Assembly (NCBI RefSeq): GCF_902702935.1
Contig: NZ_LR738855.1
Coordinates: 1,984,001 to 2,048,000 of the forward strand
DNA length: 64,000 nucleotides
Direction of reading: 5' to 3'
Source: Corynebacterium rouxii
GTDB lineage: Bacteria > Actinomycetota > Actinomycetes > Mycobacteriales > Mycobacteriaceae
The notes under the pieces were generated by a model. The model had not been told where the DNA came from, made no database searches, and saw nothing but the letters and a program-made list of their open reading frames with translations. Every line of letters starts with the position of its first letter. The first letter of the stretch is position 1. This document shows positions 9,164 through 18,506 of this stretch, piece by piece. The position numbers and the translations under genes were made by a program.

Positions 9164-9829
9164 ATGGCACTGTTGAAATGGATACCAGCTCGGGGCACGT
9201 TGCCGTTGTCACCGAAGTGGGTAGCTACAACGCTTGCCGACGCCTCCACTGATTCAGTCCCCGTATTGTTCCTGCATGGAACGCTGGGATCTCCTGGCAA
9301 TTTTGAGCGCCCGGCCCAACGGCTTGCCCAGCTTGGGCGCCCATTTTTTGCCCCTGCTTATGGTGAGCATGGCACCGCCGATTTGGATCGTTCGACTGCC
9401 GAGCTATTGCGCTATGTGGATCACCTCCGCGATATGGGTATTAAACAGGTCGATATTGTCGGCCATTCGGCCGGTGGACTGCAGGGACTACGCATTGCTC
9501 ATGCGCGCCCAGGTTTTGTGCGCAAACTCATTGGTTTGGGTGCCGCTTTTCGTGGGGTTCCTAGAACCGTGCGATTTAAACCTGTGGTCAAGCTGATTAC
9601 TGGGCAAGCGGTTATTCAATTAACACAAGAAATCCCAGCTACGCTGCCAGATGGCGTGGAGTTGGTGTCGATCTATTCGACTGCCGACCGCATTGTTCCT
9701 GCTGCATCTAGTGCGCTTGGTGAGCTTATTGAGATCACTGGTATTCGCCACGAGGATCTGCCACGACAAGCTGACGTCATTGTGGAGGCTCTCGGTTACC
9801 CTGCGGAAACCGACACCGCTAGCGACTAG
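9164..9829 (+). CDS. Alpha/beta-hydrolase, lipase-like (triacylglycerol lipase class 2 type)
   Basis: 221 residues of an alpha/beta-hydrolase fold. The nucleophile elbow is GHSAGG in VDIVGHSAGGLQGLRIA, the oxyanion strand is VLFLHGTLGSPGNFERPAQ, and a likely catalytic Asp is in SIYSTADRIVPA. There is no obvious signal peptide (MALLKWIPARGTL), so it is probably cytosolic, although related lipases are secreted. The ribosome site AGGAGG lies just before the ATG and overlaps the end of the HIT gene. The substrate is not deducible. Confidence 0.78.
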   Translation: MALLKWIPARGTLPLSPKWVATTLADASTDSVPVLFLHGTLGSPGNFERPAQRLAQLGRPFFAPAYGEHGTADLDRSTAELLRYVDHLRDMGIKQVDIVGHSAGGLQGLRIAHARPGFVRKLIGLGAAFRGVPRTVRFKPVVKLITGQAVIQLTQEIPATLPDGVELVSIYSTADRIVPAASSALGELIEITGIRHEDLPRQADVIVEALGYPAETDTASD

Positions 9830-9853
9830 TACCTCGCGTGCTTTAGCACTTTT

Positions 9854-11494
9854 CTAGTTTTCTTCTACCGAGCGCTTCTTTGTTACCGATTGTTTCAGTT
9901 CTTTAAGCTCTTTCGGTGCAGCTTTGGGTAGTTCCACAATGAATGTGGTTCCGTGCCCCTGCTCAGATTCCACTGATACTTCACCACCGTGGGATTCCAC
10001 GAGTGATTTCACGATGGCGAGCCCGAGTCCACTTCCGCCTGTGCTGCGGGCGCGCGAACTGTCTGCCCTGTAGAAGCGTTCGAAAATGTGCGAGGCATCT
10101 TCTTCGCTGAGGCCTACACCGTCATCGATCACTTTGACGGCAAAATTGGATCCCGCATCAGCCAGTTTGATGGTGACTCGTGCCGAGTCTCCACCGTGCT
10201 TCAAGGCGTTTGCCACTAGGTTGGTCAGAACTTGGTGCAAGCGTGCTGCGTCTCCCTCAACCACGGGCACATCCGCACATTCAGAACGAACATCGATTTC
10301 ACGATCGGGATAGGCTCCGCGAAGTGAAGACAAAACATTAAGGGCTAGGTCAAGAAGATCAACATGCTTAGAGTCATGACGCGCCCCCTCTGCGCGCGTG
10401 AGCGCTAAGAGGTCTTCTACCAGCAAACTCATTCGCTTAGCCTCGTCTTCGATCTTTTCAATCACAAGGTCTGCGTCCGTTGTGGCACCCGAGCGATACA
10501 GCTCGGCATAACCTTTGACCGAGGTCAGTGGGGTTCTCAACTCATGTGAAGCATCGCCGACAAAACGACGCATTTGAGCTTCTTTGTCTCGTAGCTCCAC
10601 AATGGATCCTTGCAGCTGAGAGATCATACTGTTCAGTGCATTCGACAGCGCTCCTACTTCGGTATCTGCCGTAGTGTTGGGCACTCGACGATCCAAATCG
10701 CCCGCAGCAATCGCCTTGGCGGTCATTTCGACTTCACGTAACGGACGAAGCGCACGCTGGATAAGCACATAGGCCAACAACGCCATGAGCAAAAGCACTG
10801 CTAGAACAATGATGACCTGACCTAACGCGAGTCGTTTCAAGACATTTGCTTCTTGAGTAATATCTTTGGCCACCACAATGGCTACCCCAGCACGGCGCTC
10901 TGCAATAACCCGCCATTCCACGTTTGCAACGCTTTCATCCGAGGAATCAACAGTTTGTGCCCCTTTACCAATGACGACACTTCCAAGATCAGGGCTCGAT
11001 TTTCCCTCGTTATAGATGCTCGTTGTGCCATTGGGGTAAATTTTCACCACATAGAATTCTGTGGGTGGGCGAACTAGCGCACCGTTACGCTGAGTTTCAA
11101 ACAAAGAGTCTTGCGCAGCCCAGCCGTTGAGTCCGCTTTCAAGTTCCATATCAATGCGCGAATAGGACAACTGCTGCATCGTTCGATTTACTGCAAAAGA
11201 ACTTCCGATCAATCCAATTGCAGAGACGACAAGAACAATCGCCATCAAGCCTGAGCGCAGGGGAATTCCGCTCAAACGTAGATGTTTGATAGCCGCGATC
11301 ACCGAAAAATTGGACGCCGAAATTCGCAGAGTACGCACTGCTGTGCTGATCCAAGAAGGTTTGTGGTCTTCTTGATTTTTCTTGGAAAAATTCGGGTACC
11401 GGTGATCCTTCGGGTACCGGTGATCCCCAGCAGATGAGCACTGAGATTCATCCACTGGTTCCGAAACAACCGCTCTGGCATAAGGATTGTTCAT
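9854..11494 (-). CDS. Two-component sensor histidine kinase, PhoR/PhoS-like
   Basis: Membrane sensor kinase of 546 residues. After a polar N-terminus there is a first membrane helix near SGLMAIVLVVSAIGLIGSSF and an extracellular sensor segment of about 120 residues. A second helix (VIIVLAVLLLMALLAYVLI) is followed by a HAMP linker, the HisKA box FVGDASHELRTPLTSV with the phospho-His, and HATPase motifs NLVANALKHGG, DDGVGL and GGSGLGLAIV. It pairs with the response regulator upstream, 35 bp away. By resemblance of the partner to M. tuberculosis PhoP and by position near purD, it is probably the orthologue of the corynebacterial phosphate-response kinase. Odd point: a duplicated DHRYP peptide near the N-terminus, from an 18-bp tandem repeat at about 11394-11428. 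Confidence 0.9.
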   Translation of the reverse strand: MNNPYARAVVSEPVDESQCSSAGDHRYPKDHRYPNFSKKNQEDHKPSWISTAVRTLRISASNFSVIAAIKHLRLSGIPLRSGLMAIVLVVSAIGLIGSSFAVNRTMQQLSYSRIDMELESGLNGWAAQDSLFETQRNGALVRPPTEFYVVKIYPNGTTSIYNEGKSSPDLGSVVIGKGAQTVDSSDESVANVEWRVIAERRAGVAIVVAKDITQEANVLKRLALGQVIIVLAVLLLMALLAYVLIQRALRPLREVEMTAKAIAAGDLDRRVPNTTADTEVGALSNALNSMISQLQGSIVELRDKEAQMRRFVGDASHELRTPLTSVKGYAELYRSGATTDADLVIEKIEDEAKRMSLLVEDLLALTRAEGARHDSKHVDLLDLALNVLSSLRGAYPDREIDVRSECADVPVVEGDAARLHQVLTNLVANALKHGGDSARVTIKLADAGSNFAVKVIDDGVGLSEEDASHIFERFYRADSSRARSTGGSGLGLAIVKSLVESHGGEVSVESEQGHGTTFIVELPKAAPKELKELKQSVTKKRSVEEN

Positions 11495-11529
11495 GTTTGT
11501 CTAGATTTCCTATCGACGAATCCTTGCTT

Positions 11530-12240
11530 CTACGACCGAGGTTTACGCAGTACGTACCCAACACCACGAACCGTTTGAATCAACGCAGGTTCTTGAGTAT
11601 CAACTTTGCGACGCAAATAGGAAATATAAGATTCAACAACGTTGCCATCTCCGCCGAAGTCGTAGTGCCAAACATTGTCCAATATCTTCGACTTGGACAG
11701 CACCACTTCTGCATTGAGCATTAAATAGCGCAGTAGGTTAAATTCCGTTGGCGATAGCTCGACAACTTGCCCAGCTTTAGTCACCTCGTGAGTATCATCA
11801 TTCAAGGTTAAATCGGCATACACCAAGGTTGCGGAATCGTCTACGTCATCATGGCGCAATCCACGACGCAGAATCACACGCAGACGGGTAATCACCTCTT
11901 CAAGCGAGAATGGCTTAGTCACATAATCATCCGCACCAATGGTGAGGCCATGAATTCGATGCTCTACTGCATCTTTTGCCGTCAGGTAAAGCACTGGCCC
12001 CTCAAAGCCTTCAGCACGCAACTTGGGCAGCAATTCATAACCATCCATGCCCGGCATCATCACGTCCAAGATAAAAGCATCGGGTTGAAAAGAACGGGCT
12101 TTTTCCAAGGCTTCGAGCCCCGACTGGGCGGTTTCTACCTCAAAGCCTTGGAATTTCAGGCTCACTTTTAACAGCTCAACGATGTTTGGCTCATCGTCAA
12201 CCACCAAAACCCGAGTTGCATGTTCATTCATGGTTTCCAT
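11530..12240 (-). CDS. OmpR/PhoB-family response regulator, PhoP/PhoR-like
   Basis: DNA-binding partner of the downstream kinase (236 residues). The receiver domain starts RVLVVDDEPNIVELL, has the phospho-acceptor Asp in FILDVMMPGMDGY and the Lys in YVTKPF. The C-terminal winged helix contains LSPTEFNLLRYLM, HYDFGGDGNVVESYI and TVRGVGYVLRKP. These read very like M. tuberculosis PhoP, so a role in phosphate starvation (as PhoR/PhoS of C. glutamicum) is likely but not proven by sequence. The ATG at 12240 has CAGGG close upstream. Confidence 0.92.
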   Translation of the reverse strand: METMNEHATRVLVVDDEPNIVELLKVSLKFQGFEVETAQSGLEALEKARSFQPDAFILDVMMPGMDGYELLPKLRAEGFEGPVLYLTAKDAVEHRIHGLTIGADDYVTKPFSLEEVITRLRVILRRGLRHDDVDDSATLVYADLTLNDDTHEVTKAGQVVELSPTEFNLLRYLMLNAEVVLSKSKILDNVWHYDFGGDGNVVESYISYLRRKVDTQEPALIQTVRGVGYVLRKPRS

Positions 12241-12450
12241 TTTTACCCTGCCTACCTCAGCATTTTGAATTTTTTATTATATGAATCGTTATTGGTTCTC
12301 AGTACAACTGATTGAACTGGCTAGTTTCTGCTGCACACCTGTCAACAAACTGTGAATACCTCAGCACCATCTGCCCCCCTCGCCACCCCCCACTGACCAG
12401 CACCGCTAAAGAAAAACATCTTCCCTGCAGCCATGTCAAACACCTTACCA

Positions 12451-12479
12451 TTGAAACTATAACGAACGTTCGGTATTGT
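12451..12479 (+). promoter_or_regulatory. Promoter with palindromic operator in its spacer, upstream of the MFS pump
   Basis: TTGAAA (12451-12456), 17 bp, then TATTGT (12474-12479) form a good -35/-10 pair. Centred in the spacer is the perfect palindrome CGAACGTTCG (12463-12472), extendable to an 18-bp near-palindrome at 12459-12476 with one mismatched pair. This is a typical TetR-family operator position, where the bound repressor blocks RNA polymerase. The predicted transcript start falls at or within a few bases of the ATG at 12487, so the mRNA would be leaderless. The gene pair downstream encodes the pump and a TetR regulator, which is the likely ligand-responsive repressor. Confidence 0.65.
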
Positions 12480-12486
12480 TTCAATC

Positions 12487-13986
12487 ATGTCGTCGCACAG
12501 CATCCCCACAGGAGAAAAGTCTGCAGGACTTAAGTCCCACGACCAGCGGTGGATTTTTCTTGGAATTATCTCACTTGGACTGTTCGTAGTCGGCGCAGAT
12601 AACTCAGTGCTCTACACGGCGCTACCCGCGCTCCACGTGCATCTTCATACTTCGGAGCTCGAAGGCCTGTGGATCATCAATGCCTACTCACTCGTGCTCG
12701 CAGGACTCCTACTAGGAACTGGCACTCTGGGTGACAAAATTGGCCATCGCCGCATGTTTGAAATTGGGCTATCGGTATTTGCGGGTGCATCCATTCTGGC
12801 TGCTGCTTCACCCAATGCAGCAACACTTATCGCTGCTCGTGCACTGCTAGGAATAGGCGCTTCAACGATGATGCCCGCCTCACTAGCACTATTGAGAATT
12901 ACTTTTACCGATGTTCGTGAACGCAACACGGCCATCGGCATTTGGGGAGCAGTAGCAACACTCGGTGCTGCTTTAGGCCCAGTCCTCGGTGGATTCCTTT
13001 TAGAGCACTACTACTGGGGCTCAATCTTTCTCATCAACGTTCCAGTCGTTATCATCGCGCTGGTATGCACATACTTCATGGCACCGAAAAACCGACCTAA
13101 TCCACAACGAAGCTGGGATTTCCTCTCCTCAGTGTTCGCAATGTTTTTCATGGTGGGCCTTGTACTCCTCATCAAGGAATGTGCTCATACGCCAATATCT
13201 TTCGCCATGCTCGCTTTGGGGCTTGCTTTTATGGCTGTAGGTGCCGCCCTATTTGGGTGGCGACATCTCCACCTCGAAGAGCCTTTACTTCGGTTCGGAG
13301 TTTTCCGTAATTCCCTCTTTAGTGCGGGAGTACTGGCAGCAACCTGCGCGATGTTAATTCTGTCCGGCACCGAGCTTCTTACCACCCAACGTTTCCAGCT
13401 GGCAGAAGGATTTACGCCGCTTCAAGCAGGTCTACTTTCTGCAGCCACTGCGCTCGCAGCATTCCCCAGTTCCATTGGCGGTGGCGCGATCGTACATAAG
13501 GTGGGATTCCGCCCTCTTATTAGCGGCGGGTTCTTGGTTATGTGTACGGGAGGTGCACTCACGGCGTTCTCGGTTCCCCACAACACTTTCCCACTCTTGA
13601 TCACCGGTTTATTGCTATGCGGTTTCGGAGCCGGCATGGTGATGTCCGTTTCCTCTACCGCTGTGATTGGATCAGCACCGTCTCGCGATTCCGGTATGGC
13701 CTCTGCGATGGAAGCAGTAAGTTACGAATTCGGTGCTCTCATTTCTGTGGCCCTGTTCGGTTCGCTTTTCAGCTTCTTCTACAGCGTTAACGCTCCAGCA
13801 GAAATTGCGTCATCGTTCGATCAAGGCCTTCAGCACCCAGAACTGCACATCAATGCCAGGCTTTTGATGAACGAGTCGTATGCCACCGTGATCTGGATAG
13901 CGGCCGCGATTGGGCTCACCTGCGCCTTAGCTACGGCTTGGCTGCTCCGCAACAACCCTAAGGAAACTGAATATGCGCACGAATAA
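12487..13986 (+). CDS. MFS multidrug efflux transporter, DHA2 (14-helix) family
   Basis: Drug:proton antiporter of the EmrB/QacA type, 499 residues with about 14 hydrophobic helices. Motif A of the major facilitator superfamily is seen as GTLGDKIGHRRMF after helix 2. The first helix block is LGLFVVGADNSVLYTALPAL with the Asp characteristic of the DHA2 family, and a motif-C-like antiporter helix follows (WGAVATLGAALGPVLGGFL). It overlaps the TetR gene downstream by 14 bases and has an operator-bearing promoter upstream, so export and its control are one operon. The substrates are unknown. Confidence 0.88.
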   Translation: MSSHSIPTGEKSAGLKSHDQRWIFLGIISLGLFVVGADNSVLYTALPALHVHLHTSELEGLWIINAYSLVLAGLLLGTGTLGDKIGHRRMFEIGLSVFAGASILAAASPNAATLIAARALLGIGASTMMPASLALLRITFTDVRERNTAIGIWGAVATLGAALGPVLGGFLLEHYYWGSIFLINVPVVIIALVCTYFMAPKNRPNPQRSWDFLSSVFAMFFMVGLVLLIKECAHTPISFAMLALGLAFMAVGAALFGWRHLHLEEPLLRFGVFRNSLFSAGVLAATCAMLILSGTELLTTQRFQLAEGFTPLQAGLLSAATALAAFPSSIGGGAIVHKVGFRPLISGGFLVMCTGGALTAFSVPHNTFPLLITGLLLCGFGAGMVMSVSSTAVIGSAPSRDSGMASAMEAVSYEFGALISVALFGSLFSFFYSVNAPAEIASSFDQGLQHPELHINARLLMNESYATVIWIAAAIGLTCALATAWLLRNNPKETEYAHE

Positions 13987-14593
13987 GAAACAACAATTGC
14001 TGGCAACCGCTATGGATATCGTGGAATCCGATGGGTTACAAGGACTCACCTATGATTCCCTGAGCACAGCTACTGGTACCTCAAAATCCGGATTGATTTA
14101 TCATTTCCCGTCCCGGCGCGCATTAGAAGTCGAGCTCAACAAATACTCGGCCAGCTTGTGGACCCAAGCGTTGGAGGACATTGCCGGCGCTCCCCCACAG
14201 CAATTGGATTTACCGTTGCGTTTAAAAGCGATTGTGATCAATCAATCGACTTCAGCCAGACGCGCTGATTTATTCCTCACGCTGCAGTCTCTTCCCGATC
14301 CAGAGATTCGACGCATTTGGACAGATGCGTGGCAGCCTTGGTCAGAGGGAATTGCAGAAAATTCCGCAGCACTATTTATCCTCACGCTTGCCGACGGTCT
14401 TTGGACGAGCGACCACGTAAATCCCACCCCGCTGAGCGCCACGGAACGACAGCTAATTGTGGAACAGGCATGTGCATTTATCGATTCCGTGCAATGGGAC
14501 AGTGGTCGATTACCGGCGCATGTCGATATTGTTTTCCCTCCCTACTCGTTCCGCAGCACATCAGATTCTCTTTCTCCTTCGGGGATTGAGTAG
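13973..14593 (+). CDS. TetR-family transcriptional regulator
   Basis: 206 residues. The N-terminal helix-turn-helix is clear: QQLLATAMDIVESDGLQGLTY, then SLSTATGTSKSGLIYHFPSR, matching TetR_N. The C-terminal ligand domain is divergent, as usual. The ATG lies inside the last codons of the MFS gene (ATGCGCACGAAT), so translation is coupled. By position it should repress the shared promoter at 12451-12479 until an effluxed compound binds; this is inference. It ends 55 bp before the next gene. Confidence 0.88.
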   Translation: MRTNKKQQLLATAMDIVESDGLQGLTYDSLSTATGTSKSGLIYHFPSRRALEVELNKYSASLWTQALEDIAGAPPQQLDLPLRLKAIVINQSTSARRADLFLTLQSLPDPEIRRIWTDAWQPWSEGIAENSAALFILTLADGLWTSDHVNPTPLSATERQLIVEQACAFIDSVQWDSGRLPAHVDIVFPPYSFRSTSDSLSPSGIE

Positions 14594-14648
14594 AAGATTG
14601 CTAAGGTAATCGAGTCTGCAACTGGTTACACATTCAAGGAGTCCCCTC

Positions 14649-16562
14649 TTGTCCGCAGCTCCCGTCCATCCCGTGGACGCAGTTCCCGCAGCACCCAAGC
14701 TCGTAGCTTTGGGTTTGCAGCATGTTCTTGCATTCTACGCTGGCGCTGTTATCGTCCCTCTTCTCATCGCAGCATCTCTTAATCTCGATACTGCAACTAC
14801 TATCCACTTGATCAACGCAGATTTGTTGACCTGTGGCATTGCAACATTGATCCAATCGGTAGGCATTGGCAAGCACGTCGGTGTGCGCTTGCCCATCGTT
14901 CAAGGCGTGACTACCACAGCAGTAGCACCCATCATCGCTATTGGTTTAGGTGTCACTGATGGCCAAGGTGGCGTCGAATCGCTTCCTACCGTCTACGGTG
15001 CCGTCATCGTCGCTGGTTTGTTTACTTTCTTTGCCACCCCTGTCTTTGCCAAGTTCCTTCGGTTCTTCCCGCCAGTAGTTACTGGATCAGTGCTGTTGGT
15101 TATGGGTACGTCCCTTTTGGCGGTGTCGGCAAATGACTTTATTAACTACGCTGAAGCTCAGCCGGAGACCCGCGATCTTTTCTATGCTTTTGGCACGCTT
15201 GCTGTCATCATCTTGGCTCAGCGTTTCTTCCGTGGATTCTTGGGTACTCTCGCAGTGCTTATCGGATTGGTCAGCGGCACAGTTATCGCACTGCTCCTAG
15301 GCCATGCCAACTTGGACGAAGTCGGTAATGCGGCAGCGTTTGGTATTACCACCCCGTTCTACTTCGGTATGCCACAGTTCAATATCACCGCATGTTTCTC
15401 CATGATCATCGTCATGATCATCACCATGGTGGAAACCACCGGTGACGTATTTGCTACCGGCGAGATCGTGAAAAAGCGTATCCGCAAGTCTGATGTGCAG
15501 CGAGCCCTGCGCGCCGATGGTCTTTCCACCTTCTTGGGTGGTGTGATGAATTCCTTCCCCTACACGTGCTTCGCTCAAAACGTTGGCCTCGTTCGTATCA
15601 CTGGTGTGAAGTCTCGCTGGGTTGCAGCTTCCGCAGCTGGATTCATGATTATCCTCGGACTTCTACCTAAAGCCGGCGCAATCGTCGCATCAATTCCATC
15701 CCCAGTTTTGGGAGCTGCGTCCCTCGCGCTGTTCGCCAACGTTGCTTGGGTTGGTTTACAGACCATCGCCAAGACCGACCTAGCAGATAGCCGTAACGCT
15801 GCGATCGTTACCACTGCTTTGGGATTAGCAATGCTGGTTACCTTCAAACCATCGGTTGCAGAAGCATTCCCAGAATGGGCACGTATCTTCGTTTCCTCTG
15901 GCATGTCCATCGGTGCTATCACCGCAATCCTGCTGAACTTGCTGTTCTTCCACGTAGGAAAGCAGTCCGGTTCTGCAGTTGCACGCAACGTTTCCGGTGA
16001 CGGCATAACACTCGATGAGATCAACGCATTGAACCGCGATGAGTTCGTAGCAACTTTGCGCCCACTGTTTAACAAAGAGACGTGGCCACTGGAACAAGCA
16101 TGGGAATCCCGCCCGTTCGCAGACGTCCATGAGCTGCGCGAAGCTATCCAAGTGGCAGTACTTACCGCGCCTAACGAACAACGCGAAGCACTCATCCACG
16201 ACTACCCGGATACCTCAGCAGTTCTGCTGGCAACCGATGCTGAATCTCGAGCAATCAGTGCTGATCGTGGTTCGCTGGGTATCAACGAACTTGATGATGT
16301 GGAAATACAGCAGGTGTTGGAACTGTCTAAGACGTACCGTGAGCGTTTCAACATGCCATTCGTGTACTTCCTCGACACCAACGACACCGTCGCCTCCATC
16401 GTGGACGCCGGCTTGCGTCGACTAGCAAACTCCGATGTGCAAGAGCACCGAACAGCCCTCACCGAAATCGTCGAGATCGCTAACGACCGCTTCGATATTC
16501 TTCTCGCCGATGCCAACCCAGTGCGATCAGCATGGGATCGCAAATTTACTGAGGTTGAGTAA
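14649..16562 (+). CDS. NCS2 purine/urate-type permease fused to a C-terminal OHCU-decarboxylase-like domain
   Basis: A 637-residue fusion starting with TTG at 14649 behind AAGGAG. Residues about 15-440 are an NCS2 (nucleobase:cation symporter-2) permease with some 12-14 helices. The family signature is seen in AQNVGLVRITGVKSR, with the QH motif early (ALGLQHVLAFYAGA); this fits xanthine/urate rather than uracil transport. Residues about 455-637 resemble 2-oxo-4-hydroxy-4-carboxy-5-ureidoimidazoline decarboxylase (UraD): ALNRDEFVATLRPLF, SRPFADVHELREAI, TYRERFNMPFVYF and a closing helix with TEIVEIANDRF. UraD acts on a product of urate oxidation, so transport and catabolism would be linked. 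The usual catalytic His-Pro and Glu-Gln positions look substituted (see findings). No urate oxidase is nearby. Confidence 0.82.
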   Translation: MSAAPVHPVDAVPAAPKLVALGLQHVLAFYAGAVIVPLLIAASLNLDTATTIHLINADLLTCGIATLIQSVGIGKHVGVRLPIVQGVTTTAVAPIIAIGLGVTDGQGGVESLPTVYGAVIVAGLFTFFATPVFAKFLRFFPPVVTGSVLLVMGTSLLAVSANDFINYAEAQPETRDLFYAFGTLAVIILAQRFFRGFLGTLAVLIGLVSGTVIALLLGHANLDEVGNAAAFGITTPFYFGMPQFNITACFSMIIVMIITMVETTGDVFATGEIVKKRIRKSDVQRALRADGLSTFLGGVMNSFPYTCFAQNVGLVRITGVKSRWVAASAAGFMIILGLLPKAGAIVASIPSPVLGAASLALFANVAWVGLQTIAKTDLADSRNAAIVTTALGLAMLVTFKPSVAEAFPEWARIFVSSGMSIGAITAILLNLLFFHVGKQSGSAVARNVSGDGITLDEINALNRDEFVATLRPLFNKETWPLEQAWESRPFADVHELREAIQVAVLTAPNEQREALIHDYPDTSAVLLATDAESRAISADRGSLGINELDDVEIQQVLELSKTYRERFNMPFVYFLDTNDTVASIVDAGLRRLANSDVQEHRTALTEIVEIANDRFDILLADANPVRSAWDRKFTEVE

Positions 16563-16571
16563 ATAAAAAAG

Positions 16572-16632
16572 AAACCCCCTCCGTGGCTTCTCAACATGGA
16601 AAACCAACATGATTGAGAACCCGGAGGGGTTT
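16572..16632. terminator. Bidirectional terminator between the permease and poxB
   Basis: AAACCCCCTCCG (16572-16583) pairs with CGGAGGGGTTT (about 16622-16632). A second inner stem (TTCTCAACATG with CATGATTGAGAA) gives a long two-part hairpin flanked by A- and T-rich tracts, between two convergent genes. Confidence 0.85.
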
Positions 16633-16657
16633 GCTGTATCAACAGCACCAACCAGAA

Positions 16658-18394
16658 CTAAGGCTTTGGAATATTACGCAGGTTGGACTTTGCCATATCC
16701 ACCATGTGGCCCACGCCGCCACCGAAAACAGTGCGGGTAGCGGCACGAGAGAAGCCCATCAGCATATCCATCGTGATGTTCGGTGGGATAGACAGTGCAT
16801 TGGGGTCGGTGATGATGTCGATAAGCACAGGGCCGTCATAGTCAAAGGCTGCCTGAAGCTGCTGACGCGCCTTTGCAGGATCGGTGATCTTGATGTGCTC
16901 GATGCCCACCGCAGCAGCAATGGCATCAAAGTCCACATGCTCGTGATCAGTTTCGTGCTCTGGCATGCCTTGCACCAGCATTTCCAACTTGACCATGCCC
17001 AGCGAGGAGTTGTTAAACACCACGGTTTTAATGGGCAGGTTGTGCAGCTTAACGGTGAGCAACTCGCCCATGAGCATGCCGAGTCCGCCATCGCCAGAGA
17101 AGGTAACCACCTGGCGTCCTGGGTTAGCAGCAGACGCACCAATGGCCTGCGGTAACGCATTAGCCATGGTGCCGTGGCGGAAGGATCCGATCATTTCGCG
17201 TTTGCCGTTAGGCGTAATGTAGCGCGCGCCCCAGACGTTGCACATGCCGGTATCGATGGTGAATACGGCATCGTCTGCAGCGATTTCGTCGATAATGTTG
17301 GCCACAAATTCTGGGTGGATTGGGGTGTGCTTTTCTACGCCTGAGGTGTAGGCCTCGATCACGTCGTTAAGCTTGCGGTGATGCTTTTTCAGCATGCGGT
17401 CAAGGAAGGATCGATCTGTTTTTTCCTCGACGTGCGGCAAGATGTTCGAGATCGTAGCGGCAACATCGCCAACCACGGGGTGGGTAATGCGGGTGCGGCG
17501 GCCGATGTGGGAGCCGTCGATGTCGATCTGCGCGACGTTCTTGCGTGGCAAGAAGTCGTTGTAGGGGAAGTCGGTGCCGAGGAGAATCAGCAGGTCGGCG
17601 TCGTTGGAAGCGTCGTGGCAAGCTCCATAGCCGAGCAGGCCGGACATGCCCACGTCGAAGGGATTGTCGTACTGGATGTACATTTTTCCGCCGAGTGCGT
17701 GGCCGATTGGTGCCTTGATCTTTTCGGCGAGTTCCAGTACCTCTTTGCGGGCGTAGCGCACGCCGGCACCGCAGAACAAGGTGACGGTTTTGGCCTCGTT
17801 GATGGCTTTGACGAGGTCAGCGGCTTCAGCTGGGTCTGGGTACATGATAGGGCGCGCGTTGGAGATACGCGAACCGGTGAAGGTGTCGTCCTCTACGTCT
17901 TGCATGGTCACGTCACCTGGGAGAACCAGCACGGATACGCCCTTGCCAGCCATGGTGGATTGGATGGCGTGGTGCAGGATTACTTCGCCCTGGAGTGCGG
18001 AGTTTGCCATCTCGCAGTAGCCGGAGCACTCAGCAAAGAGGGCTTCGGGGTGGGTCTCTTGGAAGAAGTGTGAGCCGATTTGGCGTGAGGGAATGTGGCT
18101 GGCGATGGCAAGTACTTTGGCGCCGTTGCGGTTGGCGTCGTAAAGCCCTTGGACGAGGTGGGTGTTTCCGGGGCCGCAGGAGGCTGCACAGACGGCTAGT
18201 TCGCCGGTGAGCAGGCTTTCTGCTTCTGCTGCGAAGGCTGCTGTTTCCTCATTGCGGACGTGGATCCATTCGATGTTGGAGGTCCGTACTGCATCCACGA
18301 TCGGGTTGAGGCTGTCTCCGACCAAACCATAGATGCGTTTTACTCCTTGGTTTTCCAAGCTTTCTACGATTTGTTCCGCAAAATTCTTTGCCAT
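16658..18394 (-). CDS. poxB: Pyruvate:quinone oxidoreductase (pyruvate dehydrogenase, quinone)
   Basis: ThDP- and FAD-dependent peripheral membrane enzyme converting pyruvate to acetate and CO2 while reducing quinone. Visible motifs are the N-terminal Pyr-domain Glu in HVRNEETAAFAAEAES, the ThDP-binding GDGG...NNSSLGM stretch near residue 430-460, and the C-terminal FGGGVGHMVDMAKSNLRN tail that in this family supports membrane activation. With the ATG at 18394 (MAKNFAEQIVESLE), preceded by AAAGG, it is 578 residues, equal to corynebacterial Pqo. The frame stays open about 800 bp upstream, but that is antisense to the divergent exporter gene and is not coding. Confidence 0.95.
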   Translation of the reverse strand: MAKNFAEQIVESLENQGVKRIYGLVGDSLNPIVDAVRTSNIEWIHVRNEETAAFAAEAESLLTGELAVCAASCGPGNTHLVQGLYDANRNGAKVLAIASHIPSRQIGSHFFQETHPEALFAECSGYCEMANSALQGEVILHHAIQSTMAGKGVSVLVLPGDVTMQDVEDDTFTGSRISNARPIMYPDPAEAADLVKAINEAKTVTLFCGAGVRYARKEVLELAEKIKAPIGHALGGKMYIQYDNPFDVGMSGLLGYGACHDASNDADLLILLGTDFPYNDFLPRKNVAQIDIDGSHIGRRTRITHPVVGDVAATISNILPHVEEKTDRSFLDRMLKKHHRKLNDVIEAYTSGVEKHTPIHPEFVANIIDEIAADDAVFTIDTGMCNVWGARYITPNGKREMIGSFRHGTMANALPQAIGASAANPGRQVVTFSGDGGLGMLMGELLTVKLHNLPIKTVVFNNSSLGMVKLEMLVQGMPEHETDHEHVDFDAIAAAVGIEHIKITDPAKARQQLQAAFDYDGPVLIDIITDPNALSIPPNITMDMLMGFSRAATRTVFGGGVGHMVDMAKSNLRNIPKP

Positions 18395-18506
18395 ACTCGA
18401 AACCTTTCTTATGTTGATACATCTATCATTCGCCCAATTTCCGCGGCGCCGCCACCTATCGACTCCAATCCCACACCGCCGCGTGAGTTGTGACAGAATC
18501 GACAGC

